Below, in pieces: positions 17,288 through 25,605 of a DNA stretch of 64,000 bases. Below the pieces are notes generated by a model, which saw only the letters and a list, made by a program, of their open reading frames with translations, was not told where the DNA came from and made no database searches. The DNA lies in the NCBI RefSeq assembly GCF_002115785.1, contig NZ_JFJY01000001.1:868001-932000 (forward strand), in the 5' to 3' direction. The stretch comes from Thalassospira sp. MCCC 1A03138 (GTDB lineage: Bacteria > Pseudomonadota > Alphaproteobacteria > Rhodospirillales > Thalassospiraceae). A program made the position numbers and the translations under genes. The number at the start of each line of letters is the position of its first letter. Within the stretch, counting starts at the first letter, position 1.

Positions 17288-18391
17288 ATGAGCACCACCA
17301 AAAAAGTTCTGATGCTGCCCGGCGACGGCATTGGCCCCGAAGTCATGCGCCAGGTTCAGCGCGTCATGGACTGGATGGCCAAGAAGCGTAACGTCAATTT
17401 CGAAATCACCGAAGGTCTGATCGGCGGCGCATCAATTGATGCGCACAACAACCCGCTGACCGACGAAACGCTTGCCGATGCCATGGCGGCCGATGCGGTT
17501 CTTCTTGGTGCTGTCGGTGGTCCGAAATGGGACAACCTTCCCTTCGATATCAAACCGGAACGCGGGTTGCTTAAAATCCGCAAGGAAATGGGCCTGTTTG
17601 CCAACCTGCGTCCGGCCCTTGTGTTTGATGCGCTTGTCGGTGCCTCGACGCTGAAGGAAGACGTCGTTAAGGGTCTGGATATCATGATCCTGCGCGAATT
17701 GACCGGCGGCATCTATTTCGGTCAGCCGCGCGGCATCGAAGAACGCGACGGTGTGCGTTTTGGCTTCAACACGCTGGTTTATTCCGAGCCGGAAGTTGAA
17801 CGTATCGCCCGTGTCGCCTTTGACATGGCCATGAAACGCAACAAACGCCTGTGTTCGGTCGATAAGGCCAACGTTCTGGAATCAACCGTTCTGTGGCGCG
17901 AAGTTGTTGAACGCGTTGCCAAGGACTTCCCGGAAGTCGAAGTCAGCCACATGTATGTCGATAACGCATCCATGCAGCTGGTCCGTAATCCGAAACAGTT
18001 TGACGTGATGGTCACCACCAACATGTTTGGCGACATCCTTTCCGATTGTGCCGCCATGCTGACCGGATCTCTTGGCATGCTGCCGTCCGCATCGCTGGGT
18101 GCTGCCGATGCAAGCGGTGCGCGCAAGGCGCTTTACGAGCCGGTGCACGGCTCCGCCCCGGACATCGCAGGTCAGGACATCGCAAACCCGCTGGCAACCA
18201 TCCTGTCCTTCGCCATGATGCTGCGTTATTCGTTCGACATGGGCGATGATGCAACCATGATCGAAACCGCCGTTCAGAACGTTCTGAAAGGCGGGCTTCG
18301 CACCGCTGATATCATGCAGCCGGGCATGGCAAAGGTTTCGACCACCGTCATGGGCGAATCCCTGATCAACGAACTCGACAAGATCGCCTGA
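17288..18391 (+). CDS. leuB: 3-isopropylmalate dehydrogenase
   Basis: NAD-dependent oxidative decarboxylation of 3-isopropylmalate to 2-oxoisocaproate, the third step of leucine synthesis. I use the ATG at 17288 (367 residues); a TTG directly before it is in frame but is unlikely. Motifs are [11 protein letters not shown] near residue 9, [34 protein letters not shown], and [18 protein letters not shown]. All are typical of LeuB rather than isocitrate dehydrogenase. A GGGAAGGA ribosome site precedes it and a hairpin follows. Confidence 0.98.
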   Translation: MSTTKKVLMLPGDGIGPEVMRQVQRVMDWMAKKRNVNFEITEGLIGGASIDAHNNPLTDETLADAMAADAVLLGAVGGPKWDNLPFDIKPERGLLKIRKEMGLFANLRPALVFDALVGASTLKEDVVKGLDIMILRELTGGIYFGQPRGIEERDGVRFGFNTLVYSEPEVERIARVAFDMAMKRNKRLCSVDKANVLESTVLWREVVERVAKDFPEVEVSHMYVDNASMQLVRNPKQFDVMVTTNMFGDILSDCAAMLTGSLGMLPSASLGAADASGARKALYEPVHGSAPDIAGQDIANPLATILSFAMMLRYSFDMGDDATMIETAVQNVLKGGLRTADIMQPGMAKVSTTVMGESLINELDKIA

Positions 18392-18414
18392 TCTTTCCGA
18401 TCACGCTTCAAAAA

Positions 18415-18447
18415 GACAAAGGCCGGGTCAATGATCCGGCCTTTGTC
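18415..18447. terminator. Strong hairpin after leuB
   Basis: GACAAAGGCCGG (18415-18426) pairs perfectly with CCGGCCTTTGTC (18436-18447) around a nine-base loop that can itself add pairs. There is no long T-run on the plus strand, so it is a likely but not classic terminator. Confidence 0.65.
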
Positions 18448-18549
18448 ATAAGCACGTTTCCTTGACTTGTTGCGCGACAACAAAGATGTTGCCCAGGCAA
18501 CTACTGTCTGCATCCCATACGTGCAGAAACATAATAAAAGCTGGATAAC

Positions 18550-20589
18550 ATGAGCAAAAAAACAGTTCTTCTTGTCGGTGGCCTTGCCGTTCTGGCCGCC
18601 GCGGGTGCCGGTCTTCACTACAAGGCGCCTGCCTATCTAGAAAACCGGTTCCGCACGATCCTCAGCAGCCCGGACTCAGACCTTCGCGGCGAATTTTCCA
18701 ATTTCGAAATGTCGCTTCTAGGTCGCACATTGGCCGCCAAGAACGTCAAACTGATCGATCCTAACGGTGTGACCTACACCATCGGATCAATGCATCTCAA
18801 GCAGGTCAACTGGCTGACCCTGATCGGGGCAAACCCGTTTGGCAACGGCATTGCCGGTCAGGCCGATCTCGAAGAACTGGCAATTGCCTATGATGCCTAT
18901 GGCATCACCACCCCGAAGGCGGAACTTGGCGATCTTGCGATGGACCTGGCTTCGCGCAATTTCGACATCGCCACCGGTCGTGCTGATCTGCAAAACCTGA
19001 CCATTTCGGATGGCGACATCCGCCGCATCAATATTGATCACCTGCTGGCGGAAAATGCCGGTTCGGCCAATATCGATGCCCTGAACATCACCGGTTGGAA
19101 AATGGATGATCAGGAAACAAAAATCACCAGCAGCATCAACAATATGACCTTTGCCGGCTGTGCCGGACCGGCCGATCTGATCGCCAGTTTCGATCCCGAC
19201 ATTGCCCGCGATTTCGCCATCTGTGACGATATTTCGGCCACCACCTTGTCGTTTACCGATGACGCAGGCCTGGAAATGTCGGTTGATGCAATTGCCCTGT
19301 CGGGTCTGGAATCCCGGGTGATCAAATCCGGCACGCTGACCGGTCTGTCGATGCAGCAGCCAGACAATCCTGCCAGGCTTGCCATTGGCGAAATCTCACT
19401 TGCTGATTTCCGCGTCGATCTGACGGGTGACATGATTGATCTTGATACAAGGCTCAGCATGGCGGACGCCAGGAAGATGGTCGAAAACACCTCCTTCCAG
19501 ACAATCATCGTCAAAAACCCGGTAATTTCCGACGAGGAAGTCGAAATCGCGCTCGATAATGTCACATTACGCGACATGCGTGATGGCAGGCTTGCCGGGA
19601 TCGACATCACCGGAAGCCACATCACGCAGAAAACCCCGGACGGGCCCGCCAATTTCGGTCTGGACGGACTTTCCGTCACCGATCTGGATTTAATGGCAAT
19701 CACCGGCTTTGGCGAAATTTACGACGTTGCCGATGAAATGGTTGGTCAACATATCGACCAGTTCGAAGATTTCACACTGGGTCAGATGAACCTGCCGCTC
19801 AGTCAGGCGCTTTACGGTGCGTTTTCCATAAATGGCCTCTCATTCTCGGGCGCGCCGGACGGTGAAAAGGTCGAAATCCGGCTCGACAGCTTCAAAAGCG
19901 CCCTTGAAAAGCCTTTCACCCCTGAAAACAGCGCACTGACATTTGTCAAAATCAACAACAGCACCCTCGAAGGGCTGCATGCCACCCTTGATGACAGCAT
20001 TACCGGTGGCAACGATACCGCAATCTATCTTGGTATCAACAGCTTCGATGATCTTGTGCTGGATGTCTCCAACAGCATTATCTGGGATGAGACGGCTGGC
20101 GATTTTGTTTACAGCATCGACAAGGTTGCCCTGCGCGATATCGGTCAGATCGGCCTTTCGGTCACGGTCACCGGGATCAACGATGACGTCATGACCCGTC
20201 TTCTGAAAACCCGGATCGGCGATGACGCTGCACTCGAACAGGCCCTGACGGTTGACACGGCCTTCCGCGGTGCACGCCTTGAAATTTCAGGTGAAAAAAT
20301 GTTGCCTTTTGCCCTGGGCGTTGCCTCCCTGCTTAATGGCAACACCGCCGAAGACATGAAAATGCTGGTCACCATGAACCTGATGCAGGCGCAGGAACAA
20401 TTTGCCGACGACGCAACGCTTTATGATGCGTTTGGCGAATTGCTGGCATGGGTTGATGATCCGCGCCACCTGCTGATCGAACTGGCACCGCAGGAACCGG
20501 TTGCGATGGGCATGGCGGCCGGTGGCCTGATGTTCCCCCAGATGGGGGCGCAAATGCTGGGCCTTCGTATTACCGCCAACGGCCAATGA
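18550..20589 (+). CDS. Large anchored envelope protein of unknown function
   Basis: A 679-residue protein I cannot assign. It starts MSKKTVLLVGGLAVLAAAGA, an N-terminal hydrophobic segment (about residues 5-22) that would anchor it in the inner membrane or act as a signal peptide. The rest is probably periplasmic. It has many short beta-type segments with recurring forms such as LRDMRDGRLAGIDITGSH and ALRDIGQIGLSVTVTG, about 20% acidic residues and few cysteines. The pattern of an N-terminal anchor, an early GRTLAAKNVKLIDPNGVTY segment and long repeating beta stretches recalls AsmA-like or DUF945-type envelope proteins, but this is only an impression. It stands alone between two terminators. 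Confidence 0.85.
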   Translation: MSKKTVLLVGGLAVLAAAGAGLHYKAPAYLENRFRTILSSPDSDLRGEFSNFEMSLLGRTLAAKNVKLIDPNGVTYTIGSMHLKQVNWLTLIGANPFGNGIAGQADLEELAIAYDAYGITTPKAELGDLAMDLASRNFDIATGRADLQNLTISDGDIRRINIDHLLAENAGSANIDALNITGWKMDDQETKITSSINNMTFAGCAGPADLIASFDPDIARDFAICDDISATTLSFTDDAGLEMSVDAIALSGLESRVIKSGTLTGLSMQQPDNPARLAIGEISLADFRVDLTGDMIDLDTRLSMADARKMVENTSFQTIIVKNPVISDEEVEIALDNVTLRDMRDGRLAGIDITGSHITQKTPDGPANFGLDGLSVTDLDLMAITGFGEIYDVADEMVGQHIDQFEDFTLGQMNLPLSQALYGAFSINGLSFSGAPDGEKVEIRLDSFKSALEKPFTPENSALTFVKINNSTLEGLHATLDDSITGGNDTAIYLGINSFDDLVLDVSNSIIWDETAGDFVYSIDKVALRDIGQIGLSVTVTGINDDVMTRLLKTRIGDDAALEQALTVDTAFRGARLEISGEKMLPFALGVASLLNGNTAEDMKMLVTMNLMQAQEQFADDATLYDAFGELLAWVDDPRHLLIELAPQEPVAMGMAAGGLMFPQMGAQMLGLRITANGQ

Positions 20590-20608
20590 CAGCCGCAGAA
20601 TAAAAATA

Positions 20609-20641
20609 ACGGGCCGGATCGTGATGATCCGGCCCGTTTTC
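20609..20641. terminator. Intrinsic terminator after the 679-residue protein gene
   Basis: ACGGGCCGGATC (20609-20620), loop GTGAT, then GATCCGGCCCGT (20626-20637), a perfect 12-base-pair stem followed by TTTT. It lies between convergent genes and could serve both strands. Confidence 0.88.
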
Positions 20642-20645
20642 ATGT

Positions 20646-21527
20646 TCACGATCCAAGATCATCGAAACGCGCCAGTTTGTCGGGGTTTCGGTGGATGAAA
20701 ACATCCGTTATTGCGTTTTGGTGCATGGCCATACTGATGGCGGTCGCCACCCGGTCGCCTTCACGCACAAGCACCCAGTATTCCTGCCCGTCAACGGTCC
20801 TGAATTCAATGTCTTGCACCGGATTCTTGCGCCAGAGACCGACAAAGAACCGCGCAACCTTATCTGCACCGAATATCGGATTAACTGCGGCACTTGCCTT
20901 GCCTCCGCCATCGGAATGCATGATCACGTTCGGGGCCAGTTGCCCGATCAACGCGTTCAGATCACCGTGGATCAGGGCATCGACAAAGGCTGTGACCTGT
21001 TCCCTGTTTGCGGTCTCGCTATCTGGAACGGGGGTTGGATCACGGTCGTCTTCGCGGTTCACCCTGCGGCGTGCGCGAAACAGGATCTGGCGGGTATTGT
21101 TTTCGGTCCGCTCGATCACCGGGGCGATATCTTCGTGTGACCAGTCAAAAACGTCGTGCAGAACAAGTGCCACCCGTTCAACCGGTCCCAACCGTTCCAG
21201 CATCATGACATAGGCCTGCCCCAGGCCATCCCGTTCGATCAGGTTGTTTTCCGCTTCAGGAAAAACTGGCGGCACCCAGGGTTCGGGCAACCATTGCCCG
21301 ACATAATGTTCACGCCTGCGACGTGCCGATTTCAGAACATCAAGGCAGATATTGCTGCAGACCCGCACCAGCCAGCCGGTCGCATCGCGGATGTCATCCT
21401 TTGCCGCCGCCCGCCAGCGTAACCAGACATCCTGCACGGCATCTTCGGCATCGGCATGGCTGCCCAGCATACGATAAGCAAGGGCATGCAGCCGCCCGCG
21501 ATGGGTTTCGAAAACCTGATCTGCCAT
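20646..21527 (-). CDS. ECF41-type RNA polymerase sigma factor with fused C-terminal domain
   Basis: Extracytoplasmic-function sigma factor of 293 residues. I choose the ATG at 21527, preceded by GACGGGGATCGC; the frame is open 53 codons further upstream, but that part is unlike sigma factors. Region 2 covers residues 8-70 (AYRMLGSHADAEDAVQDVW) and region 4 about 105-155. The C-terminal SnoaL-like extension is the regulatory domain of group ECF41. All three signature motifs of that group are present: WLPEP at 79-83, DGGGK at 206-210 and NPDKL at 281-285. ECF41 factors usually have no anti-sigma gene and control a neighbouring carboxymuconolactone decarboxylase or oxidoreductase gene, which matches the AhpD-like gene upstream. 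Confidence 0.95.
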   Translation of the reverse strand: MADQVFETHRGRLHALAYRMLGSHADAEDAVQDVWLRWRAAAKDDIRDATGWLVRVCSNICLDVLKSARRRREHYVGQWLPEPWVPPVFPEAENNLIERDGLGQAYVMMLERLGPVERVALVLHDVFDWSHEDIAPVIERTENNTRQILFRARRRVNREDDRDPTPVPDSETANREQVTAFVDALIHGDLNALIGQLAPNVIMHSDGGGKASAAVNPIFGADKVARFFVGLWRKNPVQDIEFRTVDGQEYWVLVREGDRVATAISMAMHQNAITDVFIHRNPDKLARFDDLGS

Positions 21528-21641
21528 GCGATCCCCGTCAAACACATGAAGCGATACGGGACAGGCCCGTATCGCCGATTTGGAGGTCATCCTGCCCGAT
21601 AGGTCTGACGAAGCAAAGACCCTATCGGATCGGGGATTGCG

Positions 21642-22080
21642 ATCAGGCAAACTCATGCTGCGCAATACCAAGACGGTTCCAGGCATTCATCGTTGAAATG
21701 ATGCAGGTCAGCTCGGAAATGGCGTCTTTTTCGAAATGATCGACAAGATTGCGATAGCTTTGCGAAATACGGTCCTGATCCACCGCCTCGGTCAGGCATT
21801 CGGCCCAGTCAAGTGCTGCCCGTTCGGCTTCGTCATATCCCTTGGCCGCGCGCCAGACCGCCAGCATGGTCACCTTGATCGCATCGCCGCCGTGATCGGC
21901 ATGACTTTTGGAATGCATGCGCAGGCAATGCGAACATCCATTGATTTGCGACACTCGGCATTCCAGCAGATCGCGCAGGACACGCGGGATCTGCGGGTTA
22001 TCTTCAAGGCTGCTGGCAAGACCCAGCATCGCTTCAAAAATTTTCGGGCTCGATTTCGGAACGTCAAAACGGCTCATCAT
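21642..22080 (-). CDS. AhpD-like carboxymuconolactone decarboxylase family protein
   Basis: All-helical protein of 145 residues with the AhpD-type active site Cys49-Ser-His-Cys52 followed by His56 (NGCSHCLRMH), and a conserved Glu about nine residues earlier. Members are small thiol peroxidases or disulfide reductants; carboxymuconolactone decarboxylases proper lack the CxxC. The ATG at 22080 follows GGAGAAAC. The frame runs 14 codons further upstream without a better start. It is the likely target of the adjacent ECF41 sigma factor. The annotated right boundary is the start; the stop is at 21643-21645. Confidence 0.93.
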
Positions 22081-22126
22081 GTTTCTCCGTGATTGCAAAC
22101 CGGGGGGAATCTCCCTCTGCAATCAG

Positions 22127-22153
22127 GACGAAACAGCTATGGTCCGCGTTACA
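22127..22153 (-). promoter_or_regulatory. Candidate ECF41-dependent promoter for the AhpD-like gene
   Basis: On the minus strand TGTAACG (22153-22147) lies exactly 16 bases before CGTC (22130-22127). The consensus I recall for ECF41 target promoters is TGTCACA in the -35 region and CGTC in the -10 region with this spacing, so the site matches 5 of 7 and 4 of 4. It is about 47 bases before the ATG of the AhpD-like gene. Confidence 0.55.
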
Positions 22154-22187
22154 TATCTGGCAAAAAAATTTTATCGCGCCCGAAATT

Positions 22188-22613
22188 CTATACGATGCGG
22201 GTCTTTTTCAAGGCTTCGACGACCTCTTCATGCATGACCCAATGCCAGTCTTCGCTATTTTGCTGTTCACCATCTGCCAGCGTAAAGACCGCCGCCAGAT
22301 AATCGCTGACATCGGATTTGCACATCGGCAATTCGGCCGCGAGGGCGATTTTTTGCGCCAATTTGCCGTATTTCCTGTTCCCGATCCGGGACCCGAAATG
22401 ACCAATCGTATTTGCCAGTTGATTACCGGTAATTTCGCGCCCCGGTGCCTTGGCATGGGCGCGCAGCATGTCGCGTTCGCAACTTGACATATCAATGGAT
22501 CGAAGCGCCCGGACATAGTCCTCAACGCGGCCGATATGGGGGCCGGTGCGATGGGTGATCTGGGTGGAATATGCACGTGCGCCCGGGGTTTCCCGGTGAG
22601 TCATGTTCTGCAT
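22188..22613 (-). CDS. Hypothetical protein, 141 residues
   Basis: Starts at 22613 with an excellent GGGAGGAAACAAC site. The protein has no signal or membrane segment. The middle (about residues 52-90) contains LRAHAKAPGREITGNQLANT followed by RKYGKLAQKIA, which looks like a compact helix-turn-helix or winged-helix unit. I recall similar APGR-x-ITxxQLA...YGKLA segments in HNH-endonuclease-associated and other uncharacterised proteins, but cannot confirm a family. It reads toward the AhpD-like gene, with about 107 bases between. Confidence 0.75.
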   Translation of the reverse strand: MQNMTHRETPGARAYSTQITHRTGPHIGRVEDYVRALRSIDMSSCERDMLRAHAKAPGREITGNQLANTIGHFGSRIGNRKYGKLAQKIALAAELPMCKSDVSDYLAAVFTLADGEQQNSEDWHWVMHEEVVEALKKTRIV

Positions 22614-22759
22614 GTTGTTTCCTCCCGAAGGAACAACCGGATGGTCGCGTTCTACACCGTGCCGGTTGTTTCACGGTTCACGCTGTCCGGGCTCTTTGGC
22701 CCGTTAATAATGTTATATGGGTCGGACTGCCGCAAAACGACAGCCCGACCGATGCGTTT

Positions 22760-23995
22760 TTACGTAAAACGATAACCGGGTTTGGTGAAAACAAACTGCC
22801 CGACCCGCATCCCCCCACCGCCTTCACGCTCGTCAAAGGCATTGATGCAGCCCGCCAGATAAAACTCCCACATCCGTTTGAATTCGGTGTCGTATTTTTC
22901 CGGGTCAAGCTGATCGGCAATCTCGCGGAACCGGTCGCGCCACGCGACCAAAGTTCGGGCATAGTTCAGTCCGGCATGGAAATGCGATGCTTCGACTTTA
23001 AGGTCGGCGTTTTCCGCAGCCTCGATCACTTCATGCACCGCCGGAATATAACCACCGGGGAAAATATAGCGATCAATCCACGGCGATGTGAATTCCGGGC
23101 GCGGCTTGATGATCGTATGGATCACCGCCCGCCCCCCGGCTTTCAGCAATTTGCCGACCTTCTCGAAATAGGTTTTGAACTGCGGCCGCCCGACATGTTC
23201 AAACATGCCAACCGAAACAACCCGGTCGTATTTCCCTTCATTCGCATCGGCAAACAACCGGTAATCCAGAAGATGATATCCAAGACCTTCGTGGAAGTTA
23301 TCTGGCAGTTCCGCCTTGCGTTCGAGCGCCCAGTTATATTGTTCGGTCGACAGGGTGATCCCGTGCACCTCCGCCCCGGTGGTCCGCCGGATAAAGCGGC
23401 TAAGCCCGCCCCAGCCGCACCCGACATCAACCACCCGAAGGCCCGGCTGGTCAATCTTCAGCCGCTGGGTGGTCAAAGTCATTTTGCGGTTCTGCGCCTC
23501 TTCCAGCGTCTGGGCACCATCGTCCCAGAATGCGCAGGAATACTGCATTTCCGGATCAAGGAAACGGGTATAAAGGTCATTCCCGATATCATAATGATGG
23601 CGCACGCGCCGGGACGCGGCCTTGACCGAGGTAAATTGCGCGATCTGGAATTTAAGCGATTGCAGCTTTTCGATAAACAGGCCAAATCCGTTTGCCGAAT
23701 GGCCGCCTTCGAAATTAAGCCGCAAGACCCTGATCAGGTCTTCCATCTCGCCCGATATCACTTCAAAACCGCCACGCATATAAGACTCGCCAAATCCCGG
23801 ATCGGGACTTAGCGCCATTTTCAATGTGTCGGTCCAGTTCGGTACAGTCATTGTTGCCCTGGGAGCGCTGCCATCCCCCAGAACAATCTCGTGTCTATCG
23901 TCCGCCCGGAATACCAGTGTTCCGCGCGTGACATGTTCCCGAAAAAAGTCGAGAACCTTTTTCTGTGTCCAGTCCAGTGTCATCGGGTACGTCAT
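22760..23995 (-). CDS. cfa: Cyclopropane-fatty-acyl-phospholipid synthase family methyltransferase
   Basis: Transfers a methylene group from S-adenosylmethionine to the double bond of unsaturated acyl chains in membrane phospholipids. The 411-residue protein has the family N-terminal lipid-binding region, then HHYDIGNDLYTRFLDPEMQY, the SAM motif VVDVGCGWGGLS, GITLSTEQ, VSVGMFEHVG and the C-terminal FHAGLNYARTLVAWRDRF. The start at 23995 follows AAAGGACGGCAG. Divergent from asd across a 418-base gap. The family also includes related fatty-acid modifying enzymes, so the exact product is not certain. Confidence 0.92.
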   Translation of the reverse strand: MTYPMTLDWTQKKVLDFFREHVTRGTLVFRADDRHEIVLGDGSAPRATMTVPNWTDTLKMALSPDPGFGESYMRGGFEVISGEMEDLIRVLRLNFEGGHSANGFGLFIEKLQSLKFQIAQFTSVKAASRRVRHHYDIGNDLYTRFLDPEMQYSCAFWDDGAQTLEEAQNRKMTLTTQRLKIDQPGLRVVDVGCGWGGLSRFIRRTTGAEVHGITLSTEQYNWALERKAELPDNFHEGLGYHLLDYRLFADANEGKYDRVVSVGMFEHVGRPQFKTYFEKVGKLLKAGGRAVIHTIIKPRPEFTSPWIDRYIFPGGYIPAVHEVIEAAENADLKVEASHFHAGLNYARTLVAWRDRFREIADQLDPEKYDTEFKRMWEFYLAGCINAFDEREGGGGMRVGQFVFTKPGYRFT

Positions 23996-24413
23996 CTGCC
24001 GTCCTTTTTAAGCCGGAAATGCCATCGCCCCACGTAAAACCCGTCGCCGGATTTCACATAAGTACCGGACCCTAAATCAGGATCGTCTGGTCAATCGTTC
24101 GAAAAGGAAATGCTGAAACGGCTACTTGGTGCGCCGCGTACCCGCAGACAGTGAAAACAGAAAACTCAAAGCCGGGGCCGAACGATTCTGATTTAGGGTT
24201 CGGTACTCGAACCCCGTGGGTAATTCTGCCAGAATTTTTTGCAATCTCAAGAGGTAAAAGCCAACGAACTCCTTGCGTGGTACTCCATAAAACCTTACAT
24301 CTCGCCCCATACTGTACAGACGATTATCCACAGGCATATGCAAATCACGACGCCCCATACCAAAGAGGGGCAACGCGTATAAGCAATGCCAGAAAGACTG
24401 AAAGAGGCTCCTG
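23996..24413. other. 418-base gap between cfa and asd
   Basis: No gene is seen. The gap holds a 147-bp stretch bounded by 27-base inverted repeats (24061-24207), listed separately. Right of it, GGGTTCGGTACTCGAACCC (24196-24214) is a short hairpin and AATTC-TGCCA-GAATT (24222-24236) is followed by T4. The last 120 bases should hold the asd promoter; the asd start has an AAAGAGGCTCCTG site. Confidence 0.6.
24061..24207. repeat. 147-bp element with 27-base terminal inverted repeats
   Basis: Bases 24061-24087 (starting AGTACCGGACCCTAAATCAG) and 24181-24207 (ending GGGTTCGGTACT) are inverted copies that match at 24 of 27 positions. An inner AATCGTTCG near 24094 can also pair with the second arm. 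The ends and size recall a non-autonomous mobile element, but I find no clear target-site duplication and no transposase. It could equally be a structured intergenic region. Confidence 0.5.
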
Positions 24414-25433
24414 ATGGGCTATAAAATCGCCGTTGTCGGCGCGACCGGAAATGTCGGGCGCGAGATGCTCAATACGCTTGAAGAACGCCAATTTCCGGCC
24501 GATGAAATTTTCGCACTCGCCTCCTCGCGTTCGGTCGGCCGCGAACTGGATTACGGTGACAAGGAAATCAAGGTCGTAGATGCCGCAACCTTCGATTTTT
24601 CCAAGGTCGATATCGCGCTGTTCTCTGCCGGTGGCGCAACGGCCAGAACGCTGGCGCCCAAGGCTGCTGCTGCGGGTTGCGTTGTCATCGACAATTCCAG
24701 CTACTGGCGAATGGAACCCGGTGTACCGCTGGTCGTGCCAGAAGTAAATGGTGCCGCGCTGGCCGGTTACGCCAAGAAAAACATCATCGCCAATCCGAAC
24801 TGCTCGACCATTCAGATGGTCATGGCGCTTAAACCCCTGCACGACCTGCAACCGATCAAACGCGTTGTCGTTGCAACCTATCAGTCGGTTTCTGGTGCCG
24901 GTCGGTTGGCGATGGATGAACTGTTCAATCAGACCAAGGGCATTTACGTCAACGATCTGCCGGTCAAAGAACAGTTCACCAAACAGATCGCCTTTAACGT
25001 CATCCCGCATATCGACGAATTCATGGATGACGGTGCGACCCGCGAAGAATGGAAAATGACCGCCGAAACCCGCAAGATCCTTGATCCGGATATCGCGGTC
25101 CATGCGACCTGCGTGCGGGTGCCGGTCTTTGTCGGCCATGCCGAAGCCATCAATATCGAATTCGAACAGCCGGTCACCGTCGAAGAAGCCCGCAAGGCAA
25201 TGAAAGCTTTCCCCGGTGTTTCCGTGGTGGATTACCGCCAGGACGAGGGATATGTCACACCGCAGGAAGTCCAGGGCGAAGATAATGTTTTCGTCTCGCG
25301 CGTGCGCAAGGACCCGACGGTCGAAAACGGTCTTTCGCTGTGGTGTGTGGGCGACAACCTGCGCAAAGGGGCCGCCCTTAACGCGGTTCAGATCGCCGAA
25401 ATGCTGGTCGCGGAATATCTGCCAAAGAAATAA
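24414..25433 (+). CDS. asd: Aspartate-semialdehyde dehydrogenase
   Basis: Reduces aspartyl phosphate to aspartate semialdehyde with NADPH, the branch point to lysine, diaminopimelate, threonine and methionine. The 339-residue protein begins with the nucleotide-binding motif VVGATGNVGREML and carries the catalytic Cys130 in NPNCSTIQM. Further motifs are YQSVSGAGR and the C-terminal RVPVFVGHAEAINIEF with the acid-base His. The sequence is of the form common in alphaproteobacteria. It stands alone, followed by a strong terminator. Confidence 0.98.
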   Translation: MGYKIAVVGATGNVGREMLNTLEERQFPADEIFALASSRSVGRELDYGDKEIKVVDAATFDFSKVDIALFSAGGATARTLAPKAAAAGCVVIDNSSYWRMEPGVPLVVPEVNGAALAGYAKKNIIANPNCSTIQMVMALKPLHDLQPIKRVVVATYQSVSGAGRLAMDELFNQTKGIYVNDLPVKEQFTKQIAFNVIPHIDEFMDDGATREEWKMTAETRKILDPDIAVHATCVRVPVFVGHAEAINIEFEQPVTVEEARKAMKAFPGVSVVDYRQDEGYVTPQEVQGEDNVFVSRVRKDPTVENGLSLWCVGDNLRKGAALNAVQIAEMLVAEYLPKK

Positions 25434-25457
25434 TCGCGCCCCTAATAAACGTCTTCG

Positions 25458-25488
25458 AAACCCGCCGGGATCGGCGGGTTTCTTTTTG
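25458..25488 (+). terminator. Intrinsic terminator after asd
   Basis: AAACCCGCCG (25458-25467), loop GGAT, CGGCGGGTTT (25472-25481), then CTTTTTG. A perfect ten-base-pair stem. Confidence 0.92.
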
Positions 25489-25605
25489 CCCGGATCATTC
25501 CCGCTGGTCAGAACCGCAAAAAAACGATAGGGAATTTATATCGATTAACCGGCGCTCCCGCCATCAGCGCTGCGATCCATAAAGAAAAATAAATCGAGGA
25601 CAGGG

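Noticed and set aside
24196-24214. tRNA T-arm remnant near GGTTCGAGTACC
   Set aside because: The TTCGA-like loop is present, but its flanking stem does not pair correctly and no other tRNA arms are seen. The sequence is better explained by the inverted repeat.
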